The notes under the pieces: generated by a model | Told to the model about the DNA's origin: nothing | Seen by the model: the letters and a program-made list of their open reading frames with translations, nothing else | Databases searched by the model: none | Part shown: piece after piece, positions 31,952 through 40,412 of the stretch | Layout: every line of letters starts with the position of its first letter | How positions within the stretch are numbered: the stretch's first letter is position 1 | Made by a program: the position numbers and the translations under genes | Assembly: GCA_014284505.1 (NCBI GenBank) | Contig: JAAFYY010000001.1 | Location: forward strand, 6,683,845 to 6,747,844 | DNA length: 64,000 bases | Source: Streptacidiphilus sp. 4-A2 | GTDB taxonomy: Bacteria; Actinomycetota; Actinomycetes; Streptomycetales; Streptomycetaceae | Direction of reading: 5' to 3'

Positions 31952-32449
31952 ATGGACACCGCTACGACCGAGATACGCTGCTCGACTGCCCTGTTCCGCG
32001 GGCCCTCGGTGCTCCTGGTGCACCGCACCGGCGCCGGCGCGGACGACTGGGTCCTGCCCGGTGGCAGCCCGCGAGAGGGGGAGAGCATGGCAGCCTGCGC
32101 CCGCCGTGAGGTCCTTGAGGAGACGGGGCTGTCTGTGGACCCCGTCAGGGTGGCGTTCGTTCTGGAATCCGCCGCCCCGAGGTCCCGGCGTCGCATAGTT
32201 GACCTGGTGTTCGCCGGGGCCGGCACGGCGGCCGGTCAAGACCCGCGCTGCCGCGAGCCCGGCCTGGAACCGCAGTTCGTCCCCTTCGACCGCCTGGCCG
32301 CCCTGGACCTACGGCCGCCGCTGGCCGGGCACCTGCCCAGCCTCTACACCCACGGCGACCGCTACGCCCCCTACCTGGGCAACCTGTGGCGCCCGGTCCA
32401 GACCCTCCAGGACACGGGCCCGAAACCCTCCGTCCTGGACCCCGGCTGA
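31952..32449 (+). CDS. Nudix hydrolase 1
   Basis: Hydrolyses a nucleoside diphosphate linked to another moiety; substrate unknown. The Nudix box is complete: GGSPREGESMAACARREVLE followed by ETGL. 165 residues, frame intact. Last gene of the R4 operon. It resembles the Nudix proteins at 35643 and 43271 (same N-terminal ETRC/EIRC strand), so the cluster contains a small paralog family. Confidence 0.85.
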   Translation: MDTATTEIRCSTALFRGPSVLLVHRTGAGADDWVLPGGSPREGESMAACARREVLEETGLSVDPVRVAFVLESAAPRSRRRIVDLVFAGAGTAAGQDPRCREPGLEPQFVPFDRLAALDLRPPLAGHLPSLYTHGDRYAPYLGNLWRPVQTLQDTGPKPSVLDPG

Positions 32450-32456
32450 CCTGTGC

Positions 32457-32777
32457 ACCAACAAAGCAGCCAGACATGGTGCGGAAACCGAACCGGTCAC
32501 CGGTACCGGGCGTTCGCTCCACCGTGCGCACCCCCGCCACCACCTGGTCGATGCTGTGCACGGCCGCGCCGGTGTCCTCGATGGCTTGCAGCAACGCGGG
32601 GACGTCGATGTCCGGGCCCTCGATCGTGACGCCCATGCCGACCGTCTCGATGTCGATCGGTGACCGTCAGGTTGATCGACTCCACCCCGGGGACGCCTCC
32701 ACCGCCTCGGCGATGCGGAGCAGGTTCGGTGAGCCGACCGGCTTGTTCACATCCAGTACGAGCCGGCGGATGGGCAT
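32457..32777 (-). CDS. DUF211 protein, copy 1 (frame broken)
   Basis: Homolog of the intact DUF211 protein at 41035: starts MPIRRLVLDVNKPVGSPNLL, continues ESINLTVTD and DIDVPALLQAIEDTGAAVHS then IDQVVAG. DUF211 is a small ferredoxin-fold domain of unknown function. Frame changes near 32680 and 32645; the 3' end is uncertain. ATG 32777 follows AGGAAAGGA. No aptamer is seen upstream of this copy. Confidence 0.65.
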
Positions 32778-33011
32778 CGGCGTCCTTTCCTCAACGGTCA
32801 CGACAGGCACAGGCCAGGCCCGCAAGGCCCGCGAATGTGTGGTCACCGGGTTCAGCGGCACTTCCAGCATGCTCAGCCCGCAGCCGGAACGCGGAGCTGA
32901 CACGCCCGCGCGGCCAGGCCCGGCGGGACCGGTACACGGGACCGGTCGACCGTCAGGGTCACCGTGTACGGCAGCGGCCGTCCACCGGAAGACCAACCAG
33001 GAAGGGGCGGC

Positions 33012-33326
33012 ATGAACGCGAGCCGAGGGATCACCGGCGCCGCCGACCGGGCCGCCCGGGCGCTCGAACAGCTGGGCGAGTTGTCCCGCGAGGACGCGGT
33101 CACCGACAACCTCACGGCCGCGCTGGAGGCGCTGGCCCGGCCCGGCGGGGTCCTGGCGGCGCTGGCCGAAGTCTTCCGGCAGGGAGCCGAGCAGCTGGTC
33201 GCCTACGACAACGACGCGGCCAGCCGCGCGGCCGATCCGATGTTCAGCGCCGCCGAGGCCGTGTACCGGGTCCTTATCGACCTGGTGCCGGCCGCGGTGG
33301 AGCGGGCCCGCCCGCTGACAGGCTGA
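33012..33326 (+). CDS. Small alpha-helical protein of unknown function
   Basis: 104 residues, acidic, almost entirely helical (AADRAARALEQLGELSREDA; AALEALARPGGVLAALAEVF). ATG 33012 follows GGAAGGGG. Not recognised. It stands alone between DUF211 and the R5 unit. Confidence 0.6.
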   Translation: MNASRGITGAADRAARALEQLGELSREDAVTDNLTAALEALARPGGVLAALAEVFRQGAEQLVAYDNDAASRAADPMFSAAEAVYRVLIDLVPAAVERARPLTG

Positions 33327-33402
33327 GCCCGGCCGGCGGCCACGGGCTCGCCTGCCGCGGCGCGACAAGCGCCGCCTGCCCGCCTACCGTGGATCCCAGA
33401 GA

Positions 33403-33453
33403 CGGTGGAGGGGCTCACCGCCAACCGCGGCCCGGCCGCCAACGGTCCCTGCC
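33403..33453 (+). promoter_or_regulatory. R5: variant fluoride-riboswitch-like RNA
   Basis: CGGTGGAGGGGCTCACCG: the P1 stem covaries (GGCG/CGCC becomes GGTG/CACC). Then CCAACCGC, P2 GCGGCC/GGCCGC, CAACGGTCCCTGCC. The Shine-Dalgarno stem covaries too: CCCTGC here pairs with GCAGGAGG (33459-33466). -10-like TACCGT (33385-33390) is 12 nt upstream. Confidence 0.78.
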
Positions 33454-33472
33454 TGAGCGCAGGAGGACCGCC

Positions 33473-34317
33473 ATGACGACGATCGAGCGCACCCCGCTGC
33501 CGGCCACCGCCGCGCCCCGGCGCAGCACCGGGCCCCAGACAGCGGCAGCCACCGGGACGGGCCCGGTGGGCGACCCCACTGTCGTGATCGAGGACGTGCA
33601 CATCACCTACCGGATCCGGGTGCTCGGCGGACGCAGCGGCGGCGGCCCGGCCGCGCTGCTGCGGCTGCTGTCCGCCCGGGAGACACCGACCATGCGCGAG
33701 GTGCCGGCGGTGCGCGGCGTCACCCTTACGGCGCAACGCGGGGACAGCATCGGCGTCGTCGGCGACAACGGGTCGGGCAAGTCCACCCTGCTGCGGGCGA
33801 TCGCCGGTCTCCAGCCCCCGGACCGTGGCCGCCTGTACACCCGCGGCCATCCGCCGCTGCTGGGCGTGGACCCGTGCCTGATGAACGACCTGTCCGGGGA
33901 GCGGAACATCGTCCTGGGCTGCCTGGCCCTGGGGATGACCCGCGCACAGACGCGTGAGGCGTTCCCGGGATCGTCGAGTTCTCCGGCCTGCACGACTGCC
34001 TGGACCTGCCGCTGCGGACCTACTCGACCGGCATGGCGCAGCGTCTGAGGTTCGCGATCACCACCGCCCGCTCGCACGAGGTGCTGCTCATCGACGAGGC
34101 CCTGGCCACCGGCGACGCGCAGTTCCGTCGCCGCAGCGCGGCAAGGATCGAGGAGATGCGTACCCGTGCGGGCACGGTGTTCCTGGTCAGCCACAGCCTC
34201 CAGGCCATCCAGGACTCGTGCAATCGCGCGGTATGGCTGGACAACGGACGTGTCCGAATGGAGGGAACGCCCGCCGAGGTCATCCCCGCCTACCGGGAGG
34301 CCTCGCACGCACGCTGA
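33473..34317 (+). CDS. ABC transporter ATPase of the teichoic acid/polysaccharide export type
   Basis: TagH/Wzt-like ATPase that normally powers a two-component exporter of cell-wall polymers. Walker A GVVGDNGSGKSTLL, the divergent signature RTYSTGMAQRLRFA, Walker B VLLIDEALATGDAQF and switch His in FLVSHSLQAI. A Thr/Pro-rich N-terminal 35 residues precede the domain. One frame change near 33960. No permease gene lies nearby, so it is an orphan and may act with a permease elsewhere. Confidence 0.8.
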
Positions 34318-34391
34318 CCGAGTATTTGCCCATCCCTTCTGCGGGCACACGAGTGCCCGCGAGCGGAACCGACGTGTATCGGAGCCCGTCC

Positions 34392-35504
34392 ATGACCCAC
34401 AACGCACCACGGACAGCGGCACACCAACTGATCGCCGCCCACCTCCTGGAAGGACGACCGGAGCCCGGGCAGGAGATCGCGCTGCGCGTCGACCAGACCC
34501 TCACCGTCAACCCCAGCTCCCGCGAGATCCTCCAGGACCTGACCCTCACCGGCGCGACCTTCGACCTGATCGCCGCGGGTGCCAGAATCCACCAGGCCGG
34601 ATGCATGGGCTGCATCGGCATGGGCCAGGCCCCGCCGCCGGACGCAACTCGCTGCGAACCTTCCCCCGCAACTTCCCCGGCCGCTCGGGCACCGACGACG
34701 ACGCCGTGTGGCTCTGCTCCCCGGAAACCGCCGCCGCCTCCGCCCTGACCGGCCAGATCACCGACCCCCGCGACTGGGCCGCGCACCAGGGCGTCCAGGC
34801 GCCCGCCGTGGTCCTGCCGCAACGGGCGACGGTCAACCTGGAGATGCTGGAAGCCCCCCTGCCACCCGACCAGGCCACCGCGGTGGAGCTCGTACGCGGA
34901 CCCAACATCTCCGCCCTGCCCGACCTGGACCCCCTGCCCGACTCGATCCACGGACCGGTGCTGCTCAAAGCCGGCGACAACGTCTCCACGGACGAGATCT
35001 CCCCGGCCGGAACCAAGGCCCTGCCCTACCGCTCCAACCTGCCCAAGCTCGCCGAGTTCACCCTGACCCGGATCGACCCCGCCTACCCCCGGCGGGCCCA
35101 CGAGGCCGGGGCACACCTGATCGTGGCCGGTGAGAACTACGGCCAGGGCTCCTCGCGCGAACACGCCGCGATCACCCGCGCCTGCTGGGCCTGCGGGCCG
35201 TCCTGGCCAAGAGCTTCGCCCGGATCCTCTGGCAGAACCTGGCCAACTTCGGCGTGCTGGCCCTGAATTCACCGACCCGGCCGACTACGACCGGATCCAG
35301 CAGGGCGACCAGCTCGAACTGACCGGACTGCACCGCGCTCTGGCCCCCGGCCACGATCCCGCGCTGCGGGTCCACAACACCACCCGCGACCAGGAGTACC
35401 CGGTCACCCACCGGCTCTCGGACCGGCAGCGGGCAGCGGTCCTGGCCGGCGGCGTCATCCCCGCACTCGCCGCAGCGAGCCCACAACAACACCCGGCCGG
35501 GTAA
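34392..35504 (+). CDS. Aconitase family protein with large internal deletion
   Basis: Starts like a bacterial aconitate hydratase (AAHQLIAAHLLEGRPEPGQE, ALRVDQTLT), then jumps directly to NPSSREILQDLTLTGATFDL, skipping roughly 250 residues that hold the substrate site and the first cluster Cys. The two-Cys motif GCMGCIGMG, the GRNSLRTFPRNFPGRSG loop and the C-terminal swivel domain (GENYGQGSSREHAA) follow. Frame changes near 34650 and 35185. As read it should be inactive. Either a true deletion or an assembly collapse. It follows the ABC ATPase with no aptamer of its own. Confidence 0.75.
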
Positions 35505-35545
35505 CGCCTTGCCGACCCCGGTTGAGCGGCAGATACTGAAATCCA

Positions 35546-35595
35546 CGGCGATGAGGCTCGCCCCAACCGCAGACTCCCTGCTGATGGCCTCTGAC
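35546..35595 (+). promoter_or_regulatory. R6: fluoride riboswitch, canonical type
   Basis: CGGCGATGAGGCTCGCCC, AACCGCAG, P2, CTGATGGCCTCTGAC. GAGGCT/GGCCTC pseudoknot kept. The 3' end reads CTCTGAC instead of CTCTAC, as in R8, R9, R11 and R16. Upstream TACTGA (35533) may be the -10. Confidence 0.88.
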
Positions 35596-35642
35596 GACAG
35601 CGGACCCGGCACCGGGCGCGCACCAGACTCAGGGAGCACGCC

Positions 35643-36128
35643 ATGACCTCGCCCCAGACCACCCACCCCATGGAAATGCGCTGCTCGATCGCCGTCTTCC
35701 GGGACGACAACGTCCTGCTGATCCACAGCATCGAGGACGGCACCGACGTCTGGAAACTCCCGGGAGGCCACCTGCGCTCGGACGAGGGCATGTTCCACTG
35801 CGCCCTGCGCGAGCTCAAGGAGGAGACCGGCCTTACGGCGGACCTCCTCAGCTGCGCCTTCCTGACCGGCACCCGCGACAAACTGACCGGCCGCCATGTC
35901 GCCGAGCTGGTCATGCTCGCCCGCGCCGGAACGCCCGGCGAACCCCGGGCCGGGGAAGCCGGCCTGGAGCCGCGCTTCGTTCCAGTGCCGGAACTTCCTG
36001 GCCTGACCCTGATGCCGCCGATCGCCGTCCAGCTGCGCGGCCTGTTCGGACACGACAACGCACCCGCCGCCCCCTACCCGGACCTGCTGCAGGAGCAGCA
36101 CGGGACGATCCAGGTGGAACTCCTGTGA
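35643..36128 (+). CDS. Nudix hydrolase 2
   Basis: 161 residues with a complete Nudix box (GGHLRSDEGMFHCALRELKE followed by ETGL). The N-terminal EMRCSIAVFRDDNVLLIHSI is shared with Nudix 3 (43271). Frame intact. Its stop overlaps the PAP2 start (GTGA). Substrate unknown; clean-up of unusual nucleotides under fluoride stress is inference. Confidence 0.85.
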   Translation: MTSPQTTHPMEMRCSIAVFRDDNVLLIHSIEDGTDVWKLPGGHLRSDEGMFHCALRELKEETGLTADLLSCAFLTGTRDKLTGRHVAELVMLARAGTPGEPRAGEAGLEPRFVPVPELPGLTLMPPIAVQLRGLFGHDNAPAAPYPDLLQEQHGTIQVELL

Positions 36129-36730
36129 CCCACCGTCACCAGGCCCGGAGCCCGAGCATGTCCTCGGCTTCCCGGGTCCGCCGGAACGTGGGCGCGGTCG
36201 ATGGGTGGATCCTGGACGCGGTCCGCGCCGAACCCGGAAGCCGGTGTCTGGGGCTGTGGCGGTCCGCCAGCGCCCTCGGCTCACGGCACGCGGTCTATCC
36301 GGTGGTGGCATGGCAGCTGGTGCGGGCGCGCGGCAGCGGTCGGGCGCCCTGGCGGTACGCAACAGCGCTGCTGGGGGCGGACCTCTCGCAGGAGCTGCTC
36401 AAGTTCCTGGTGCGGCGTCAGCGCCCGCCGCACCAGGGACGGCTGGCACCGGCCCACGGCAACAGCCTGCCCTCGCGGCACACCACCCTGGTCACCGTCG
36501 CCGCCACCGTGCTCGCCGACGGCAGCGAGCGGCCGGCGCTGCGCTGGAGTGTGCGCGCGCTGGTCGCCGCGACGGCGGCCAGTCGGCTGCGCCTAGCCGT
36601 GCACTGGCCCAGCGACGTGCTCTGCGGATGGCTGCTGGGAGCCGGTTGGGCCGCCGCGTGCCAGATCGGGCGGCACCCGGACGCGCCGTCCCGGGGCTCC
36701 GTGCTGACGCGGCGGCGCCCGTCAGCGTAG
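36125..36730 (+). CDS. PAP2 superfamily membrane phosphatase
   Basis: Acid phosphatase/lipid phosphatase fold. All three motifs are present: KFLVRRQRP, PSRHT, and SRLRLAVHWPSDV (SRxxxxxHxxxD). Several hydrophobic helices (for example SVRALVAATAASRL and VLCGWLLGAGWAAA) suggest a membrane protein acting on a lipid or polyprenyl phosphate. 201 residues, GTG start. Under R6 with Nudix 2. Confidence 0.8.
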   Translation: MTHRHQARSPSMSSASRVRRNVGAVDGWILDAVRAEPGSRCLGLWRSASALGSRHAVYPVVAWQLVRARGSGRAPWRYATALLGADLSQELLKFLVRRQRPPHQGRLAPAHGNSLPSRHTTLVTVAATVLADGSERPALRWSVRALVAATAASRLRLAVHWPSDVLCGWLLGAGWAAACQIGRHPDAPSRGSVLTRRRPSA

Positions 36731-36733
36731 GCT
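36704..36733 (+). promoter_or_regulatory. Promoter of the R7 unit
   Basis: CTGACG (36704-36709), 18-nt spacer, TAGGCT (36728-36733). The -10 ends 12 nt before aptamer R7. It overlaps the end of the PAP2 gene. Confidence 0.6.
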
Positions 36734-36745
36734 GAAGGGGTTGCA

Positions 36746-36798
36746 CGGCGGAGGGGCTCGCCGCCAACCGCGGCGTCCCGCCGCCAACGGTCCCTACC
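36746..36798 (+). promoter_or_regulatory. R7: variant fluoride-riboswitch-like RNA
   Basis: CGGCGGAGGGGCTCGCCG, CCAACCGC, P2 GCGGCG/CGCCGC, CAACGGTCCCTACC. GGTCCCTACC can pair with GGTAGGAGACC (36807-36817), which carries the Shine-Dalgarno of ATG 36818. Controls a leader ORF, then ppa, eno and a phosphatase gene. Confidence 0.8.
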
Positions 36799-36817
36799 TT
36801 TCACAGGTAGGAGACCC

Positions 36818-36913
36818 ATGCCCACGCACCCCCACTGCCACCTCGCTGCCGTGCCCAGCCGGGCTCCGCCGCGCCACCTGACTGTCATCGGCCAGGTCCC
36901 GCGTTGCAATTGA
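36818..36913 (+). CDS. 31-codon leader ORF before ppa
   Basis: ATG 36818 is directly behind the Shine-Dalgarno masked by R7. The product begins MPTHPHCHLAAVPSRAPP and ends 12 nt before ppa; its TGA overlaps the ppa Shine-Dalgarno (TGAGGAG). This layout fits translational coupling: R7 opens the leader, and leader translation loads ppa. It may also encode a functional His/Pro-rich peptide; I cannot tell. Confidence 0.55.
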   Translation: MPTHPHCHLAAVPSRAPPRHLTVIGQVPRCN

Positions 36914-36925
36914 GGAGTGGTGAGC

Positions 36926-37426
36926 ATGGAGTTCGACGTCACCGTGGAGATCCCGCAGGGGAGCCGCAACAAGTACGAGATGGACCACGAGAGCGGGCGG
37001 ATCCGCTTGGACCGGATGCTGTTCACCTCGACCCGCTACCCCGCCGACTACGGCTACATCGAGAACACCCTGGGCCTGGACGGCGACCCCCTGGACGCGC
37101 TGGTGCTGACCGGCGACCCGGTGTTCCCCGGCGTGGTGGTCCGCTGCCGGGCGGTGGCGATGTTCCGGATGACCGACGAGCACGGCGAGGACGACAAGAT
37201 CCTGTGCGTGCCCGCGCACGACCCGCGCGCGGCGCACCTGCGGGACAAGGACGACGTGCCCGCGTTCGACCTGATGGAGATCCAGCACTTCTTCGAGGTG
37301 TACAAGGATCTGGAGCCCGGCAAGTCCGTGGACGGCGCCGGTTGGGCCGACGTGGCCGCCGCCGAGGCCGAGATCCTCGCAGCCCAAAAGCGCCTGACCG
37401 CCGAGCCCGCCCACCAGACCCACTGA
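36926..37426 (+). CDS. ppa: Inorganic pyrophosphatase, family I
   Basis: Soluble Mg-dependent enzyme that hydrolyses pyrophosphate and pulls biosynthetic reactions forward; fluoride is a strong inhibitor. All catalytic landmarks are present: VTVEIPQGSRNKYE, YPADYGYIENT, LDGDPLDALV, EDDKILCVPAHDPR and EVYKDLE. 166 residues, frame intact. ATG 36926 follows GGAG. An extra copy under fluoride control makes sense as dosage compensation. Followed by eno. Confidence 0.95.
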   Translation: MEFDVTVEIPQGSRNKYEMDHESGRIRLDRMLFTSTRYPADYGYIENTLGLDGDPLDALVLTGDPVFPGVVVRCRAVAMFRMTDEHGEDDKILCVPAHDPRAAHLRDKDDVPAFDLMEIQHFFEVYKDLEPGKSVDGAGWADVAAAEAEILAAQKRLTAEPAHQTH

Positions 37427-37487
37427 GCGACCCGCACGATCCCGCCCGTCCCCCATCACCGCTGGCGCCGCGCCGGAAGGACCCCCC

Positions 37488-38750
37488 ATGGCAATCCGCA
37501 CCGTCTACGTCCAAGCCACCGAGATCCTCGATTCGCGCTCGCGCCCCACCCTGGAGGTGGTCGTGGGCCTGGCCGACGGCAGCCGCGCCCGCGCCGGGGT
37601 GCCCTCGGGGGCCTCCACCGGATCGACGGAGGCCGTGGAGCTGCGCGACGGCGACCCGGCCCGCTACCACGGCCAGGGCGTCCTGAAGGCCGTGGGACAC
37701 GTCAACGAGGAGATCGCCGACGCCCTGCGCGGCAAATCCTTCACCGACCTGCGGGCCCTGGACGAGACGCTGATCGAGCTGGACGGCACACCTGACAAGT
37801 CCCGGCTGGGCGCGAACGCGATCATCGGGGTGTCCATGGCCGCGGCCCGGGCGGAGGCCGGGCACGCCGCGGTGCCGCTGTGGCAGCACCTGGCCCGGTT
37901 GGGACTGTGGCGCGGCTGCCGGTGCCACACTTCAACGTGATCAACGGCGGGGTGCACGCCCCGAACCCGCTGGACTTCCAGGAGTTCATGATCGCCCCGA
38001 TCGGCGCGCCCAGCCTGCCCGAGGCCGTGCGGGCGGGTTCGGAGGTCTACGCCGCCCTCAAGCGCCGGCTGGCGGACGGCGGGCACTCCACCGGGCTGGG
38101 CGACGAGGGCGGCTTCGCACCCACGCTGCACCGCCCCGAGCAGGCCCTGGGGTGATCGTCGCGGCGATCACCGACGCCGGGTACACCCCGGCCGCGAGGG
38201 CATGGCCATCGCCCTGGACCCGGCGTCCAGCGAGTTCCGCCAGGACGACGGCCGGTACCTGGTCGACGGGCAGTCGCTGTCCAGCGACGACATGATCGGC
38301 TGGTACGAGCAACTGGTCAGCGACTTCCCGATCTGGAGCATCGAGGACGGCCTGGGCGAGGACGATCACGACGGCTGGGTCCGGCTCACGGCCGCGCTGG
38401 GCTCGCGGGTGCAGCTGATGGGCGACGACAACTTCACCACCGACCCGGACCGCATCCGCGCCGCGGTCAAGGACAAGATCGCGAACTCGTCGCTGATCAA
38501 GCTGAACCAGATCGGCACGGTCACCGAGACCCTGGAGGCGATGAAGGTCTGCCGAGAGGCCGGGTACACCGCGATGGTCTCGCACCGCTCCGGGGAGACC
38601 GACGACAGCTTCATCGCCGACCTGGCCGTCGGCACCGGATGCGGCCAGCTCAAGTCCGGGGCACCTGCCCGCGGCGAGCGCGTGGCCAAGTACAACCGGC
38701 TGCTCCAGATCGCAGCCACCCACCCCACCCTGCCCTACGGCCTCGCCTGA
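37488..38750 (+). CDS. eno: Enolase 1 (frame broken)
   Basis: Converts 2-phosphoglycerate to phosphoenolpyruvate; fluoride inhibits it by a Mg-fluoride-phosphate complex. Catalytic loops are normal: VPSGASTGSTEA, FNVINGGVHAPN (loop His), QEFMIAP, GDEGGFAP, ALDPASSEF, SIEDGLGEDD, MGDDNF, LIKLNQIGT (base Lys) and HRSGETDD. Frame changes near 37905 and 38155-38200. About 421 residues, normal. Second enzyme gene of the R7 operon. Confidence 0.92.
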
Positions 38751-38766
38751 TGACCCGGGGAACGCG

Positions 38767-40059
38767 TTGAGCACCCAGGGCCGGCCGGCCGACGTCGCGG
38801 GCGCGCTGGAGCGGGCGAACACCAGCCTGCGGCTGCTGGCCGACTCCGGTGTGGCGCTGGCCAGCATCCTGGACGCCGACGAGGCGCTGCGCCGCCTGGC
38901 CCGCCTGGTCGTGCCCGCCGTCGCGCAGGCGTGCGTGGTGGACCTCCTCGACGACGGTGCGGTGCGCCGCGTGAGCGTGGTCCACCACGATCCGGCACGC
39001 GCCCTGCCGTACGCCGTCGAGACACCGCTGCCGGGGCCCGAGGGCTCCGGCGCGGCCCTCGCCGCCGTCCTGCGCGGCCAGGGCCCCACCATGGTGGACG
39101 ACTTCGGGCCACCCGGCGCACCGGGGTCGCTGCAATCCGCCCAGCAGGAGCTGTACCGGGGTCTGGACGCGGCCACCGTGCTGATCGTGCCGCTGCAGGC
39201 ACGCCGCACCGTCCTGGGCGCGCTGACCTTGGTGCGCTCCGCCGCCGCGGCCCGGTTCGACCAGCAGGAGGTCTCCTTCGCGTCCGATCTGGGGCACCGG
39301 GCCGGGCTGGCGCTGGAGAACGCCCGGCTGTTCGCCCTGCACCGGCACACCGCCGAGCAGTTGCAGCGCTCCCTGCTGCCGGACCTGTCGGGGGTACAGA
39401 ACCTGGACCTGACCGCGCGCTACGTCCCGGCACGCGAGGGCGCTGAGGTCGGCGGCGACTGGTACGACGCCTTCGCGCTCACCGACGGCTCGACCATGCT
39501 GGCGATCGGGGATGTGGTCGGACACGACCTGACCGCCGCCGTGCGCATGGGCCAGTTGCGGAACATGCTGCGCGCGCTGGAGTACGACAGCGGCGACTCA
39601 CCGGCCGGGGTGATGCGCCGCCTGGACGCCGTCATGCAGGGCATGACCACCACCGAACTGGTCACCATCGTCATCGCCCGCCTGTACGCGCCGCCGAGCG
39701 GACCGTGGCTGCTGCAGTGGACCAACGCCGGCCACCCGCCACCGCTGCTGGCCCTGCCCGACGGCAGCAGCCGACTCCTGGAGGACGGCCTGGCCCCGGT
39801 CCTGGGCGTGGACCCGGCCCTGGACCGCAAGGACGCCCTGATCGTCCTGCCGCCGGGCTCCACCCTGCTGCTGTACACCGACGGCCTGATCGAACGCCCC
39901 GGCGAGGACATCGGCCGCGGACTGACCCGGCTGCGCCAGCACGGCGCCCGCCTGGCCCGGCAACCGCTCACGGTGTTCTGCGACGACATGCTGGAGAGCC
40001 TGACCGCCGGGCACTTCGACGATGTGGCCGTCCTGGCCCTGCGCGTCCCCGACCCGTAG
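38767..40059 (+). CDS. GAF-SpoIIE (PP2C-type) phosphatase
   Basis: 430 residues, frame intact. A GAF sensor (residues 20-185; NTSLRLLADSGVALASILDA to DQQEVSFASDLGHRAGLALE) precedes a SpoIIE phosphatase with the metal motifs EVGGDWYDAFAL and LAIGDVVGHD and the end DDVAVLALR. Such proteins control sigma factors through antagonist dephosphorylation; no partner gene is adjacent. TTG 38767 is the likely start (upstream GGGGA). End of the R7 operon; links fluoride to a general stress pathway by inference. Confidence 0.85.
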   Translation: MSTQGRPADVAGALERANTSLRLLADSGVALASILDADEALRRLARLVVPAVAQACVVDLLDDGAVRRVSVVHHDPARALPYAVETPLPGPEGSGAALAAVLRGQGPTMVDDFGPPGAPGSLQSAQQELYRGLDAATVLIVPLQARRTVLGALTLVRSAAAARFDQQEVSFASDLGHRAGLALENARLFALHRHTAEQLQRSLLPDLSGVQNLDLTARYVPAREGAEVGGDWYDAFALTDGSTMLAIGDVVGHDLTAAVRMGQLRNMLRALEYDSGDSPAGVMRRLDAVMQGMTTTELVTIVIARLYAPPSGPWLLQWTNAGHPPPLLALPDGSSRLLEDGLAPVLGVDPALDRKDALIVLPPGSTLLLYTDGLIERPGEDIGRGLTRLRQHGARLARQPLTVFCDDMLESLTAGHFDDVAVLALRVPDP

Positions 40060-40060
40060 C

Positions 40061-40085
40061 GAGCCCGCACGTAGGCCGTGGGCTC
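40061..40085 (+). terminator. Terminator of the R7 operon
   Basis: GAGCCCGCACG and CGTGGGCTC form a 10-bp stem with one bulge right after the phosphatase stop. Confidence 0.55.
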
Positions 40086-40178
40086 CGCCGGGTGTTCGGC
40101 GCCCGGGGGAACGAGAATGGAAATGCCGGTCTCACACAGTCCCGGGTCGCGCCCGGCATCGGTGCGAGCGGTGAGGGC

Positions 40179-40245
40179 CGGTGATGGGCTCGCCGTCGTG
40201 CCGCCCGTCGGGTTGCGACGGAAAGCCTCCGGCGCGACGACGGGC
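40179..40245 (+). other. Possible decayed riboswitch
   Basis: GGTGATGGGCTCGCC resembles the P1 arm of the fluoride aptamer with one G missing, but no AACCGC or TGATGG follows. It lies 130 nt upstream of R8 in a 350-nt non-coding gap and may be a remnant. Confidence 0.3.
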
Positions 40246-40310
40246 CACCGCACCGACACCAGCCCGGCGGTGCTTGACAGCCCCCACGTGCGGCTATTCA
40301 CTCGGCATCA

Positions 40311-40375
40311 AGGCGATGGACCCCGCCTGGGCACCATGTGCCCGAACCGCCCACCTGGGCTGATGGCTCCTGACG
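40311..40375 (+). promoter_or_regulatory. R8: fluoride riboswitch with an inserted hairpin
   Basis: AGGCGATGGACCCCGCCT forms P1; a hairpin GGGCAC/GTGCCC is inserted; then GAACCGCCC, P2 CCC/GGG, CTGATGGCTCCTGACG. The pseudoknot has one C-C mismatch. Upstream of the SixA-like/DUF211/VIT1/eno operon; the AGGAGG Shine-Dalgarno lies at 40402. Confidence 0.8.
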
Positions 40376-40412
40376 AGACTCGCCTGTCGTCGGTGCCTGC
40401 CAGGAGGTGGCC

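Noticed and set aside
31952..32449. Separate riboswitch before Nudix 1
   Set aside because: Only 31 nt separate it from the MutS-like gene and none of the aptamer core is present; it belongs to the R4 operon.
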